Origin: Mycolicibacterium thermoresistibile
Lineage (GTDB): Bacteria; Actinomycetota; Actinomycetes; Mycobacteriales; Mycobacteriaceae
Assembly: GCF_900187065.1 (NCBI RefSeq)
Contig: NZ_LT906483.1
Coordinates: 434,001 to 498,000 of the forward strand
Direction of reading: 5' to 3'
Length of the DNA stretch: 64,000 nt
The notes beneath the pieces are model-generated. The model worked only from the letters and a program-made list of their open reading frames with translations, was not told the DNA's origin and made no database searches. Below, piece by piece: positions 24,221-33,503 of the stretch; position 1 is the stretch's first letter, and the number at the start of each line of letters is the position of its first letter. A program made the position numbers and the translations under genes.

Positions 24221-25537
24221 ATGACGACCGAGCAGGAGTTCGACGCCATCGTGATCGGCGCGGGGGCAGGCGGGTTGTTCACCGCGGCCCGGCTGGCACA
24301 CCAGGGATTCCGCACCGTGGTGGTGGAGCGACTCGACAAGGTCGGGGGCCGCGCGTCCACCGACGACATCGACGGGTTCAAGGTCAACAACGGGGCCATC
24401 GTCATCGAGACGGGTGGTATCACCCAGCAGACCTGCGAGGAGGTCGGCGCCCCGTTCGACATCCGGGAACCGAAACCGCCGATCCTGTACCGGATCGGCG
24501 GCAAGAACGTCGACGTGACCGGCGGTGGCTGGGGTTTCCTGTTGGGCAAGCTGACCCGCCAGGGCGCCAAGCTGGTGAAGGGGATCGGGGCGGCGCGCAA
24601 CGACTCCGGTCTGCCCGAGGACGAGATCTCCACCGCCGAATGGGTGGCGAAGTACACCAAGAACGAAGGCGTGCACGGCATTTTCCGCAACATGTGCGCC
24701 TCGGTGTTCGCGGTCGGATCCGAGGACCTGCCCGCACGGGTCTTCCTGACCTACTTCACCCGCAAGAGCGCGTTCAAGAGGTTCGGATTCCATCCCGAGG
24801 GCACCATCGGATTGTGGAGGGGGTTGGCCGGGGCCGTCGAGCGGCACGGCGGACAGGTGTGGCTGTCCACGCCGGCGACGAAGATCCTCACCGACGGGAC
24901 TGCCGTGCAGGGTGTCGTGGTCGAGCGTGACGGCCGGCAACTGACCCTCACCGCGCCGGTGGTGGTCAGCGATGTCGGGCCGGCGGCCACCGTGACCCTG
25001 CTGGGCGAGGAGAACGTGCCCGCGGACTATCGGAAGATGGTCAAGAAGGGCGATCGGCCGACGTCGATGATCTCGGTCAACTTCGCCAGCCGGGAACGGT
25101 TGGTCGACGTGCCCGGGATGCTGAGCTTCGCGAAGTCCCGCCGCCTGGCCTACATCGCGAACTTCACCGACACCTGTCCGGAGATGGCGCCGGAGGGTTG
25201 GAACCTGTACGTCGGCACCGCGGTCCCCAAGCCCTCCATCGGCGACTTCGACCAAGCCGCCGAGACCGAGTTGCTGCTGCAGGATCTGCGGGACAACATC
25301 GACGATTTCGACAACCGGGCGCGCATCCTCAACATCGCGATCACCCGGGACGACTGGCCGCCGCAACGCGCGGTCGCGGGTTTCGATCTGCCGCACGACA
25401 CCCCGTTCGCGAATCTGTGGAATGTCGGGGACGGCGTGAAGGAATACGCCAACGGCGGCACCACCGCCTGCGCGGAGACCGCGAAACTGGTGGTCGACAA
25501 GATCCTGGCGAGTCATCGGCCGGCGGCTTCACGCTGA
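24221..25537 (+). CDS. FAD-dependent oxidoreductase, phytoene-desaturase-like
   Basis: This 438-residue flavoprotein has an N-terminal FAD-binding motif, VIGAGAGGLFTAARLAHQG, followed by ERLDKVGGRAS, as in the phytoene desaturase/amine oxidase superfamily. A C-terminal segment with NVGDGVKEYANGG closes the FAD site. Such enzymes desaturate or isomerise polyene, steroid or terpenoid substrates, which fits a bulky hydrophobic substrate. The start is ATG 24221, preceded by GAGGAGACAACAG; a longer frame from 23789 would overlap the dehydrogenase and is rejected. It is the last gene before a strong hairpin. Confidence 0.88.
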   Translation: MTTEQEFDAIVIGAGAGGLFTAARLAHQGFRTVVVERLDKVGGRASTDDIDGFKVNNGAIVIETGGITQQTCEEVGAPFDIREPKPPILYRIGGKNVDVTGGGWGFLLGKLTRQGAKLVKGIGAARNDSGLPEDEISTAEWVAKYTKNEGVHGIFRNMCASVFAVGSEDLPARVFLTYFTRKSAFKRFGFHPEGTIGLWRGLAGAVERHGGQVWLSTPATKILTDGTAVQGVVVERDGRQLTLTAPVVVSDVGPAATVTLLGEENVPADYRKMVKKGDRPTSMISVNFASRERLVDVPGMLSFAKSRRLAYIANFTDTCPEMAPEGWNLYVGTAVPKPSIGDFDQAAETELLLQDLRDNIDDFDNRARILNIAITRDDWPPQRAVAGFDLPHDTPFANLWNVGDGVKEYANGGTTACAETAKLVVDKILASHRPAASR

Positions 25538-25551
25538 TCTGTCGGATACGA

Positions 25552-25580
25552 AAGCGGCGGGTCCACCGGGCCCGCCGCTT
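25552..25580. terminator. Bidirectional terminator hairpin
   Basis: AAGCGGCGGG and CCCGCCGCTT form a perfect 10-bp stem around a 9-base loop, between the convergent genes ending at 25537 and 25629. No U-tract follows, as is usual in mycobacteria. Confidence 0.75.
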
Positions 25581-25628
25581 GTCGTCTCACTCGATCACCG
25601 GCACTCCGGGACCATCACAGGGGGACCA

Positions 25629-26708
25629 TCACAGGCACTTGAGCGCGGTGTAGCTCTCGTTCTCCAGGATCTGCGCCGCGGCGCGGGTCGCCATCGCCGC
25701 GAACATCTTGTCACCGCGCTCGGTGGCCTGCACACCCAGCGACACGGGGACGGTCAGCATGAGCCCGAAGACCGCATGCGCCCGGTACTCCAGCCAGCAG
25801 CGGTCGGCGCTGTAGCCCTGCACGCCATGGGACAGCAGCCGGCGATGGTATTCGCCGACCAGCTCACGTTCGTGTTCGGCCCGGTGGTCCTCGGTCATCG
25901 AGTTGCCGAGGAAGTAGGACACGTCGATGACACCGGGCCCCGAGGCCACGCTCTGCCAGTCCACGACGGCGATCGGGGTCGCCCCGGCCTGCGCCCCGAA
26001 CAATAGGTTGTCGAGCCGGAAGTCACCGTGCCACAGACTGCGGTGTTCGGTCAGCGTCTCCAGCCATGCCGACACGTGATCGCCGAGCTGCTCGACGACC
26101 GGAATGTGCTCGGGCCGGAGGTGTGCACCGAAACGGTCCAACCACATCGGGGTGATGTGGGGTATCGCATCGGCGAGCTTGGCCCAGGCGCCCTGGGCGG
26201 GCAGCCAGTCGTTGTCCCGCAACGCGGCGTGCGCCCACGAGGACCCGTGCAGCGCCGCCGCTTGTCCGAGCGCGAGATCGGCCTGGTCGGCGGTGCATCC
26301 GCTGATCTGGTCGATCGTATCGGCCGGACCCATGTCCTCCAGCAGGAGCGCGAACCCACACCGGTCGTCGGCGATTTCGGCGAAATAGCACTCCGGCGTG
26401 CGGGTCGCGGCGAGGCCGGACAGGTGCTGGTAGTACCGCACCTCCCGTTCATAGGCCCCGGTCGCGACGGCCATCTGCCAGCTGGTCTCGTCCGTGCTCG
26501 AGATCTTGGCGATGAGGGTGTCCGGTGCCGAGCCGGAATCCCCGGCGTAGCCGAGGGTCAACCGGTAGCTGCTGGCCATCTGACCGGTTCCCACCGGTTG
26601 CGACTCGACGGTCGTGACTGTCAGCGCCTCCCATCCGGGGCGCCGGCGCAGCACGGCCGCCAGCGCCTCCGGGGTCAGCTCGGCGATGGTGTAGTCGGTG
26701 AATGCCAT
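25629..26708 (-). CDS. Kinase-like phosphotransferase (APH/EcKL superfamily), copy A
   Basis: This 359-residue protein has the aminoglycoside-phosphotransferase/CHK-kinase-like fold. The catalytic loop is WHGDFRLDNLLF and the metal loop VVDWQSV, both complete, so ATP-dependent phosphotransfer is likely. The region GVIDVSYFLGNSM and EYHRRLLSHGVQGYS matches the ecdysteroid-kinase-like (EcKL/DUF1679) branch, whose insect members phosphorylate hydroxylated steroids. The copy at 39489 is a clear paralogue. The start is ATG 26708, overlapping the LLM stop by one base; a longer frame is rejected. Substrate unknown; phosphorylation of a hydroxylated lipid or acyl-CoA is an inference. Confidence 0.83.
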   Translation of the reverse strand: MAFTDYTIAELTPEALAAVLRRRPGWEALTVTTVESQPVGTGQMASSYRLTLGYAGDSGSAPDTLIAKISSTDETSWQMAVATGAYEREVRYYQHLSGLAATRTPECYFAEIADDRCGFALLLEDMGPADTIDQISGCTADQADLALGQAAALHGSSWAHAALRDNDWLPAQGAWAKLADAIPHITPMWLDRFGAHLRPEHIPVVEQLGDHVSAWLETLTEHRSLWHGDFRLDNLLFGAQAGATPIAVVDWQSVASGPGVIDVSYFLGNSMTEDHRAEHERELVGEYHRRLLSHGVQGYSADRCWLEYRAHAVFGLMLTVPVSLGVQATERGDKMFAAMATRAAAQILENESYTALKCL

Positions 26709-27782
26709 CAATCGGCGGCCTTTCCTGAGCGGATCGCGCGGTACGCGGGAACGATCGGCTCCAACTCGCGGGGCGAGGCGCCGTGCAGGATGACCCCGTC
26801 CGCGCCGAGTTCCAGCTGAGCCCTGATCTTCTCGGCGCACTGCTCCGGGCTGCCGGTGGCCGCCGGCGCGAGCCATTCATCGGGCAACAGCGTCGCGATG
26901 TGCTCGAGCTGCTCCACGGTGGTGAACGGGCTGTCGATCACCTTCACCGGGCCGCCGGGCGGCTGGAAGGTCTGCACCACAGGATCCCCGCGGAACCGTT
27001 CCAGCACCGCGGGATCCCAGTCGTTGGTGCGCACCATCAGATCGCCGTACGCCTGCAGATAGGTCGCGAGCCTGCCGACCGTCTTCCGTAGCCGCAGTTC
27101 CTCGGGCAGATGATCGCCGATGGTGGCGAAGCAAGACCACACCTGAACCTGCTCCGGGTCGCGGCCGGCCGCCTCCGCGGCGTCTTTGACGGTCTTCACA
27201 CAGCGCTCGAGCGTTTCGTCGGTGAAGAAGGTGTGCAGGATGACCTTGTCGAAGGCCCTGCCGGCCAACGCCAGCGAATTCGGCCCGAACGCCACCATGC
27301 CCAGTTTGACGTCCTCGTCGAAGTTGGGATCCAGGCGCAGCGCGGGATAGCTGCCGATCGGACCGTCGTGGCCGACGACCGTCTCGCCCCGGAACAGCCG
27401 GCGCATGACCGCGGCGAAGTCCCCCATCTGCGCGGTGGTGATCTCCGGCATGCCGAAAACCCGCTGGACGGGCACCACCCCGCAGCCGATGCCGAGGGTG
27501 AACCGGCTCCCGGTGAGCCGGTGCATGGTGGTCGCGAACGCGGCGGTGACGATCGGATGGCGGATGTTGTGATTCGTCGCCGCCGTGGTGATCTCGAGGG
27601 TCTCGGTCAGCGCCCACCGCCCCGCTGATCGTCGCGGCCTCCTTGGTGGAGAACCGCTCGGAGATGAAGCACTCGCCGAACCCGAGCCGTTCCGCGTCGC
27701 GGACCTCGGCGATCAGGTCGCGCGGATGGTTCGCCTGTCCGGCGAGGGTGTAGAACCCGATCTCGGGCATCCGGCTTGTCAT
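26708..27782 (-). pseudogene. LLM-class F420-dependent oxidoreductase, frameshifted near residue 58
   Basis: The N-terminal part from ATG 27782 reads MPEIGFYTLAGQANHP to STKEAATISGAVGA in one frame. The rest of a typical F420-dependent luciferase-like oxidoreductase (LTETLEITTAATNHN, MHRLTGSRFTLGIG, to the C-terminus at 26708) continues in another frame. The switch is at about 27610, in GGGCGCTGACC on the minus strand. Restoring two bases (GGCGCGCTG) gives one frame of 358 residues, so a GC dinucleotide seems lost from a short GC run. An internal start could make a fragment lacking the first beta-strand. It is either a recent pseudogene or a sequencing error. It sits between the hydrolase and kinase-like genes with ATGA-type overlaps. 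Confidence 0.82.
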
Positions 27783-28699
27783 GAGGCGACCTCCGCGGGC
27801 GCCAGCACACGCCGCAGGAACGCCACCTGATGGGCGACGGCCCGGTCGTGGCAGGACGTTCCCGGATAGACGTCGAAATGGTCACAGGGGTAGCGGTGCA
27901 CCGTCGCGCCCAGCCGGGTCGCCGCCCGGGTGGCCGCCGCCGGTGGCGCGGACTGATCATGATCGGCGATCTGCATCAGCACCGGGCACTGCACCCGGGA
28001 GACATCCGCAATCGGACGGTAGGTACCCATCTGCAGGAACAGCCGCGCCGCGATCGCGTTGCGCCAGGACGGTCCGGCGGTGGTGAGCATGCCCTCCACC
28101 GCGCCCGGAGCGGTGAGCGCCGCGAGCTCACCGGGATGTCCGACGATCGGCGCCGGCACCGGTGGCCGCCCCAGCGCGGCGGCCAGGACGTCGGACAGTC
28201 CGCGGCCGACCAGTTTGGCCAGATGCACCGGTCCGTTCGCGCGGGCCAGGGTGGCCACTGCGGCCAGTCCGTCGACCGCGGGGGTCACGCTGATCACCGC
28301 GGCCACCGCCGGATCCTCGGCGGCCACCTTGAGCACATGCCCGCCCGACAGCGACACCCCCCACACCGCCACGCGGCGGGCGTCGACGTCGGGCATCGAC
28401 CGGAGGTAACGCAGTGCCGCGTGATAGTCCCGGATCTGGCCCCGCAACGACACCAACTGCCTCGGGGTGCCGTCGGATTCCGCGAAGTTGCGGTAGTCGA
28501 ACGTGATCACGTCGGCTCCGGCATCCGCCAACGCCGCCGCGAAACCCGCCAAGCCGCTGTCCCGGGTGGCACCCAGACCGTGCGCCATGACCACACCCGG
28601 ACGGCCGTTGGGACCGCGCAACGCGTCGGAGGTGGCGGGGAAGTGCGATGCGGCCAACATCGCACCGCCCTCGGCCGGGATACGTAGCGGATTGGACAT
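27779..28699 (-). CDS. Alpha/beta hydrolase
   Basis: This 306-residue serine hydrolase has the oxyanion region MAHGLGATRDSG, the nucleophile elbow GVSLSGG (Ser116), a probable acid in ADHDQ and a histidine in PCDHFDVYPG. It could open an ester or lactone. The location next to an FAD monooxygenase of the Baeyer-Villiger type is suggestive, because lactones made by such enzymes are commonly opened by hydrolases. The stop overlaps the next gene's ATG (ATGA). The start is ATG 28699. Confidence 0.88.
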   Translation of the reverse strand: MSNPLRIPAEGGAMLAASHFPATSDALRGPNGRPGVVMAHGLGATRDSGLAGFAAALADAGADVITFDYRNFAESDGTPRQLVSLRGQIRDYHAALRYLRSMPDVDARRVAVWGVSLSGGHVLKVAAEDPAVAAVISVTPAVDGLAAVATLARANGPVHLAKLVGRGLSDVLAAALGRPPVPAPIVGHPGELAALTAPGAVEGMLTTAGPSWRNAIAARLFLQMGTYRPIADVSRVQCPVLMQIADHDQSAPPAAATRAATRLGATVHRYPCDHFDVYPGTSCHDRAVAHQVAFLRRVLAPAEVAS

Positions 28700-28761
28700 C
28701 TCGAATGCTCCTTACCGAAACAGAATGGGCCGAAACGAGATCGAACCGAAACCCACCGATG

Positions 28762-30135
28762 TCACACCGCGTCGGCGGCTGCCGCCTCGGCCCGGCCGGC
28801 GAGCCGGACCGGTCCGTACCTGGCCACGCGGCACCGCCCGGCGGGGAGTTCCCGCTTGCGGATGTCGCGTTCGTAGTCGAAGTAGTCGACCTGCTGGGTG
28901 TGCCGCGGCCGGTTCTTGAAGTGCCCGATGTACTTGCGTTCGTCGGCCGCGATGACCCGGTGCATTTCGGCCTCCGTCGGCAGCCGGTACGACCCGCCCA
29001 GATAGGCGGCGGCCAGTCGGGCCTGGCACTCCACGAACGGGAACAACGTCGGGAGCGCCTGCGCGAAGCCGACGAAGACCAGATCGTCGATTCCGGGCTT
29101 GAACATCCGCTTGTACAGCGGCAACCGGTTGTCGGGTGCGCAGAGGAATTCCGGGTCGAAGAACGGGAACGTGATGTTGTATCCGGTGGCGTAGATGATC
29201 ACGTCCGCTGCCACCCGGGAACCGTCGGTGAACACCACATGGTCGCCGTCGAGTCGTTCGATGTCGGGCTTGGCTATCGCGTCGCCGGAGCCCAGCCGCA
29301 TCAGCAGTTCGGCCGACTGGGTCGGATGGGCCTCGAGGAACTTGTGATCCGGGGTGGGCAGACCGTAGTGCTCCGGGTTGCCGAACAGCAGTCGGGGCAG
29401 GATCTGCTTGGCCCGCCGCTGCCAGGACAACGGGATCACCGGCAGGGTGTACGCCAGTTTGTCCGCGGTCAGGCCGAGGATGTACTTGGGCACCACCCAG
29501 GCGCCGGACCGGGTGGACAGGTAGACGTTGTTCTGCCAGGCCTTCTGCGACAGTTCGGACACCAGATCGGCGGCCGAGTTGCCGATGCCGACCACGACGA
29601 TGCGCTTGCCCCGGAGGTCGAGCGGTTCGGTGGGGTCGATGTAGGAGTGCGAGTGGATCGTCTCACCGGTGAAGTGGCCCGGGAAGTTCGGTAAGCGCGG
29701 ATCCCAGTGGTGTCCGTTGGCCACCACGAGCGCATCGAACCGGCGCCGGCTGCCGTCGCTGATCTGAAGTTCCCAGCCGCCCCCGTCGAGTCTGTGCGCG
29801 TGTTCCACGGCGGTCTCGAACTCGATGTGTTCCCGCAGTCCGAAGGCGTCGGTGTAGTCGTCGAGATATTCCTTGATCTCGCTGTGGTGCGGATAGTCCG
29901 GCAGATTCCTATCCATCGGGAAGTCCTTGAAGGACAGTAGGTCCCGCGATGTGTCGATGTGGAGTGATCGGTAGGCGCTGGAGTGGCCGTTGGGGTTGCG
30001 GAACGCCCAGTTGCCACCGACCCGGTCCGACGACTCGAAGCACACGTATTCGACACCGGCGTCGCCGAGGTTCTTTGCTGTGGTGAGACCGCTGATCCCG
30101 GCGCCGATGATCGCGGTACGCGGGGGCCTGTACAT
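28762..30135 (-). CDS. Flavin-containing monooxygenase (FMO/Baeyer-Villiger-like)
   Basis: This 457-residue flavoprotein has an FAD motif, IIGAGISGLTTAKNLGDAG, an NADPH motif, VVGIGNSAADL, and between them the fingerprint FPGHFTGETIHSHSY, which matches FxGxxxHxxx(Y/W) of class B monooxygenases. ATGYNITFPF is also conserved. It should insert oxygen into a ketone or oxidise a heteroatom using NADPH and O2. The start is ATG 30135 after CAGGAGACAAG; a longer frame from 30237 is rejected. It is divergent from the NDMA-type alcohol dehydrogenase, so an alcohol-ketone-ester sequence is a possible shared pathway. Confidence 0.9.
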   Translation of the reverse strand: MYRPPRTAIIGAGISGLTTAKNLGDAGVEYVCFESSDRVGGNWAFRNPNGHSSAYRSLHIDTSRDLLSFKDFPMDRNLPDYPHHSEIKEYLDDYTDAFGLREHIEFETAVEHAHRLDGGGWELQISDGSRRRFDALVVANGHHWDPRLPNFPGHFTGETIHSHSYIDPTEPLDLRGKRIVVVGIGNSAADLVSELSQKAWQNNVYLSTRSGAWVVPKYILGLTADKLAYTLPVIPLSWQRRAKQILPRLLFGNPEHYGLPTPDHKFLEAHPTQSAELLMRLGSGDAIAKPDIERLDGDHVVFTDGSRVAADVIIYATGYNITFPFFDPEFLCAPDNRLPLYKRMFKPGIDDLVFVGFAQALPTLFPFVECQARLAAAYLGGSYRLPTEAEMHRVIAADERKYIGHFKNRPRHTQQVDYFDYERDIRKRELPAGRCRVARYGPVRLAGRAEAAAADAV

Positions 30136-30371
30136 CTTGTCTCCTGGGTGCTGTGCCTGATCGTCCGACGCCACCGTAAGCCCGAGTCGCCCGGAGGGAC
30201 CGGTGTTTCCCAAAAAAATCGAATATTGATTCATCATCTCGTCCTCAACGAGCGAGATCCCCTGTAGAAATGAGAGAGAACCACCAGTATCTCGGGCATC
30301 AAAGCCCGCTTAAACTATGTTTGAAAGTGGCGCTGTCGTATCGCGGCAGTGCGCCTACGCAGGAGGCGAGA
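30136..30371. promoter_or_regulatory. Divergent promoter region between FMO and alcohol dehydrogenase
   Basis: This is a 236-bp gap with AT-rich patches (AAAAAAATCGAATATTGATTC around 30212 and TTAAACTATG near 30309). The second could hold the alcohol dehydrogenase promoter. No perfect operator-like palindrome was seen. Confidence 0.4.
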
Positions 30372-31493
30372 GTGAAAACCAAAGCAGCGGTTCTCTTCGA
30401 GTTCGGGGCCCCGTGGAGTATCGAAGAGGTCGATCTCGATCCGCCGGCAGAGGGTGAGGTGCTGGTGGCGTGGGAGGCCAGCGGGCTGTGCCACTCGGAC
30501 GAGCACCTCCGCCTCGGCGATTTCGGCGGCCCCATTCCGGAGGTGGCGATGATCGGCGGGCACGAGGGTGCCGGCCGCATCGTCGAGGTCGGCCCCGGCG
30601 TGCGTGGTCTCAAGGAAGGTGACCACGTGGTCGCCTCATTCATCCCCGCCTGCGGCCGGTGCCGATTCTGCGCCACCGGACAGTCGAACCTGTGTGATCT
30701 CGGCGCGCTGCTCATGACCGGTACGCAGCCGGACGGCACCTTCCGCCGCCGCGTGAACAGCAAGAACGTCGGTGCCATGTCCTTCGTCGGAAGTTTCTCG
30801 CAGTACGGATCGATTCCGGAGGCGTCCGTCGTCAAGATCGACGACGACATCCCGCTGGCGCGCGCATGCCTGCTCGGATGTGGTATCACGACCGGCTGGG
30901 GCTCGGCCGTGAACACCGCCGCGGTGGAACCGGGCGACACCGTCGTGGTGTGGGGATGTGGCGGTATCGGCAGCGGGGCGATCCAGGGTGCGCGGGTGGC
31001 CGGTGCTGAGCACATCGTGGCGATCGACCTCGTGGAGTCCAAGCGCGAGAAGGCGATGCAGTTCGGCGCAACACATTTCGTCACCTCCGTCGAGGAGGCG
31101 ACGGCCTTGGTCGCCGAGCTCACCCGCGGTGTGATGGCCGACTCGGTGATCCTGACCGTCGGTGTGTTGCGCGGAACGATGATCGAAGAGGGACTCAACA
31201 TGACCCGCAAGGGCGGTGCGGTGGTGATGACCGCGATCGCTCCGATCACCGACCAGGCCGTCACCATGTCGATGGGGGCGGCCACCCTGTTCCAGAAGCG
31301 GGTGCTCGGCAGCCTCTACGGCGAGGCGAATCCGCGGGCCGACATCCCCCGGCTGCTGCGCCTGTATCGCAACGGTCAGCTGCTGCTGGACGAAGTCGTC
31401 ACCGCCGAATACAAGCTCGAGGACATCACGGCGGGGTATGACGACATGCTTTCCGGCCGCAACATTCGCGGCGTGATGGTTCACCAGCACTGA
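30372..31493 (+). CDS. NDMA-type zinc alcohol dehydrogenase (mycofactocin-associated family)
   Basis: This 373-residue zinc-dependent alcohol dehydrogenase has Cys40 and the GHE motif (His64-Glu65) for the catalytic zinc and Cys94, Cys97, Cys100 and Cys108 for structural zinc. The Rossmann motif is WGCGGIGSG. Length and N-terminus (KTKAAVLFEFGAPW) match the NDMA-dependent class, whose members hold NAD tightly and are thought to pass electrons to mycofactocin. That dependence is family knowledge and not visible here, since no mycofactocin genes lie in the window. The start is GTG 30372 after AGGAGGCGAGA; longer readings from 30270 are rejected. Confidence 0.88.
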   Translation: MKTKAAVLFEFGAPWSIEEVDLDPPAEGEVLVAWEASGLCHSDEHLRLGDFGGPIPEVAMIGGHEGAGRIVEVGPGVRGLKEGDHVVASFIPACGRCRFCATGQSNLCDLGALLMTGTQPDGTFRRRVNSKNVGAMSFVGSFSQYGSIPEASVVKIDDDIPLARACLLGCGITTGWGSAVNTAAVEPGDTVVVWGCGGIGSGAIQGARVAGAEHIVAIDLVESKREKAMQFGATHFVTSVEEATALVAELTRGVMADSVILTVGVLRGTMIEEGLNMTRKGGAVVMTAIAPITDQAVTMSMGAATLFQKRVLGSLYGEANPRADIPRLLRLYRNGQLLLDEVVTAEYKLEDITAGYDDMLSGRNIRGVMVHQH

Positions 31494-31958
31494 TTTCGCG
31501 CTGACCCGGCGGTTTGCCGTGGGCGCGGTAGCTCAACCCGGCCGCGCCCACGACGCCGGGATCTCCGCCGATGCACCCGGGTGAGACCGCATCGTTCTCG
31601 CCGGTATCGGACTGAGCGGATCGCGTTGGGGTCTCGACCTGGGCAAGCTGCGCCCGCGGTGCCCGAGATACGACAGTTTTGAAACACAATTTCGCGGATG
31701 AGCGGGACCACCACCATTCTGCGGATATCCGGATCAGGCGTGGCACCCAGAGCCGATGCAACGTTTCTGACCTGGTGTTTCGCTGCTCCAGCATGTGCGG
31801 TGTAGGGAGAGTTTTGGCGTCAGTGTGACATCGGTCATGTGATTGGCTACTATGACAGCCGTCAAGTGGCACCCTTCTGGCGGCTGAATTTAATCAGTTT
31901 TAGAGAGCGGGTCAGCGATGGATCTGTGTAGTGCAACCACCGACGGCAGGGAGGTTTG
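31494..31958. other. 465-bp intergenic region
   Basis: No convincing gene is seen. The left end holds a terminator hairpin (separate entry). Minus-strand open frames exist here but are Arg-rich, lack a ribosome-binding site and resemble nothing known. On the right, an AT-rich stretch around 31886-31904 (TTTAATCAGTTTTAGAGAG) probably holds the promoter of the acyl-CoA ligase. The TTTAGAGAG word recurs in front of the kinase-like gene at 49448. Confidence 0.5.
31519..31551 (+). terminator. Terminator hairpin after alcohol dehydrogenase
   Basis: GTGGGCGCGG and CCGCGCCCAC form a perfect 10-bp stem with a 13-base loop, 26 bp after the stop. No U-tract. Confidence 0.65.
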
Positions 31959-33503
31959 ATGTCGTATCCGGGAGCGCATGCGGCGACCGCGCCGGATCGC
32001 CCTGCGGTCGTCATGGCCGGCACCGGCGCTGTCTTGACGTACGGACAGCTGGAGGACCGTTCGGCCCGACTGGCCGCCGCGTTGCACATCACCGGGCTGC
32101 GTTCGGGTGACGTGATCGCCCTGCTGACTGACAACACGGCGACCGCGTTCGAGGTGTACTGGGCGGCGCTTCGTTCGGGTCTCTACATCACGGCGATCAA
32201 CTGGCATCTGGCGCCTGAGGAGGCGGCCTACATCGTGTCGGACAGCGGCGCGAAGGTCGTTTTCTGCTCGGCCGGGGTGCGCGATCTGGGCGAACAGGTC
32301 GCGAAGCTCGTCACTGACGTCGAGCAGTGGTATGCGTTCGGGGGCCCGGTCGACGGCTATGCCAGCTACGACGGGCTTTTGGCATCCGCCGGTGACACCC
32401 GCCTGACCGACCAGCCCCGCGGTTCGGAGATGTTGTACTCCTCGGGAACCACTGGGCGGCCCAAAGGCATCAAGCCGCACCGGATTCCGGTTCAGATCGA
32501 TGAACCTGCGGATCCGATCGTCGGGTTGCTACAGCACGCGTTCGGGGTGAGTGACGATGACGTCTACCTGTCGCCCGCGCCGATCTATCACACCGCACCG
32601 CTGAAGTGGTGCGGTGCGGTGCATGCACTGGGCGGAACAGTCGTCCTGATGGAACGGTTCGACGCCGAACAGACATTGGACGCCATCGAGAAGTACCGGG
32701 TGACGGCCACTCAGATGGTGCCGACGATGTTCGTCCGGATGCTGCAACTGCCGGAAGAGGTTCGGTCTCGGTACGACGTGTCGTCCCTGCGGTTGGCGGT
32801 GCACGCGGCCGCGCCGTGCCCGCCGGATGTCAAGGACGCGATGATCCATTGGTGGGGACCGATTCTCGTCGAGTACTACGGTGCCACCGAACAGCACGGC
32901 ACGACGATCATCACCACCGAGGAATGGCGCACCAAGCGGGGTTCGGTGGGCAGGGCGGCGATGGGCATTCTGCACATCTGCGATGACGCCGGTGCCGAAC
33001 TGCCCCCCGGTGAGATCGGCACCATCTACTTCGAGCGCGAGGTAGCCCCGTTCGTCTACCACAATGATCCGGAGAAGACTGCGCAGTCCCGTCATCCACA
33101 GCATGAGAACTGGTGCACGGTGGGCGATGTGGGTTATGTCGATGAGGACGGTTATCTGTTCCTGACCGACCGCAAGGGGTTCACGATCATCTCTGGCGGG
33201 GTGAACATCTACCCCCAGGAGATCGAGAACGTCCTGACCCTGCATCCGAAGATCTTCGATGTGGCGGTGATCGGTGTGCCGGACCCCGAGATGGGCGAAC
33301 AGGTGAAGGCCGTGGTTCAGTTGCGCGAGGGCGTTGAGGCGTCGGATGAATTGGCCGCGGAGATCATCGCCTATGTGCGCGAACGCATTGCCCATTACAA
33401 GGCACCCCGGTCGGTCGACTTCGTCGATGAACTTCCCCGGCTGGCCACCGGAAAACTAGCCAAACGAGTTCTGATCAATCGCTACCAGGAGGCAGCACGA
33501 TGA
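31959..33503 (+). CDS. Acyl-CoA ligase (AMP-dependent, FadD-type)
   Basis: This 514-residue ANL enzyme has the ATP motif YSSGTTGRPKG near residue 150, YYGATEQHG near 305, the hinge DRKGFTIISGGVNI near 410 and a C-terminal ATGKLAKR with the catalytic lysine. It activates an acid to a CoA thioester; the substrate is unknown. ATG 31959 is chosen because GGGAGG lies 4-9 bp upstream; a TTG directly before it is in frame but less likely. The stop overlaps the P450 start by 4 bp, linking activation to hydroxylation in one operon. Confidence 0.92.
   Translation: MSYPGAHAATAPDRPAVVMAGTGAVLTYGQLEDRSARLAAALHITGLRSGDVIALLTDNTATAFEVYWAALRSGLYITAINWHLAPEEAAYIVSDSGAKVVFCSAGVRDLGEQVAKLVTDVEQWYAFGGPVDGYASYDGLLASAGDTRLTDQPRGSEMLYSSGTTGRPKGIKPHRIPVQIDEPADPIVGLLQHAFGVSDDDVYLSPAPIYHTAPLKWCGAVHALGGTVVLMERFDAEQTLDAIEKYRVTATQMVPTMFVRMLQLPEEVRSRYDVSSLRLAVHAAAPCPPDVKDAMIHWWGPILVEYYGATEQHGTTIITTEEWRTKRGSVGRAAMGILHICDDAGAELPPGEIGTIYFEREVAPFVYHNDPEKTAQSRHPQHENWCTVGDVGYVDEDGYLFLTDRKGFTIISGGVNIYPQEIENVLTLHPKIFDVAVIGVPDPEMGEQVKAVVQLREGVEASDELAAEIIAYVRERIAHYKAPRSVDFVDELPRLATGKLAKRVLINRYQEAAR

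Noticed and set aside
24191..25516. 441-residue minus-strand open frame
   Set aside because: It is a mirror of the FAD oxidoreductase; composition is typical of a shadow frame.
31426..31872. Minus-strand frames in the gap after the alcohol dehydrogenase
   Set aside because: They have no ribosome-binding site, no similarity, overlap the terminator hairpin and show poor codon pattern.
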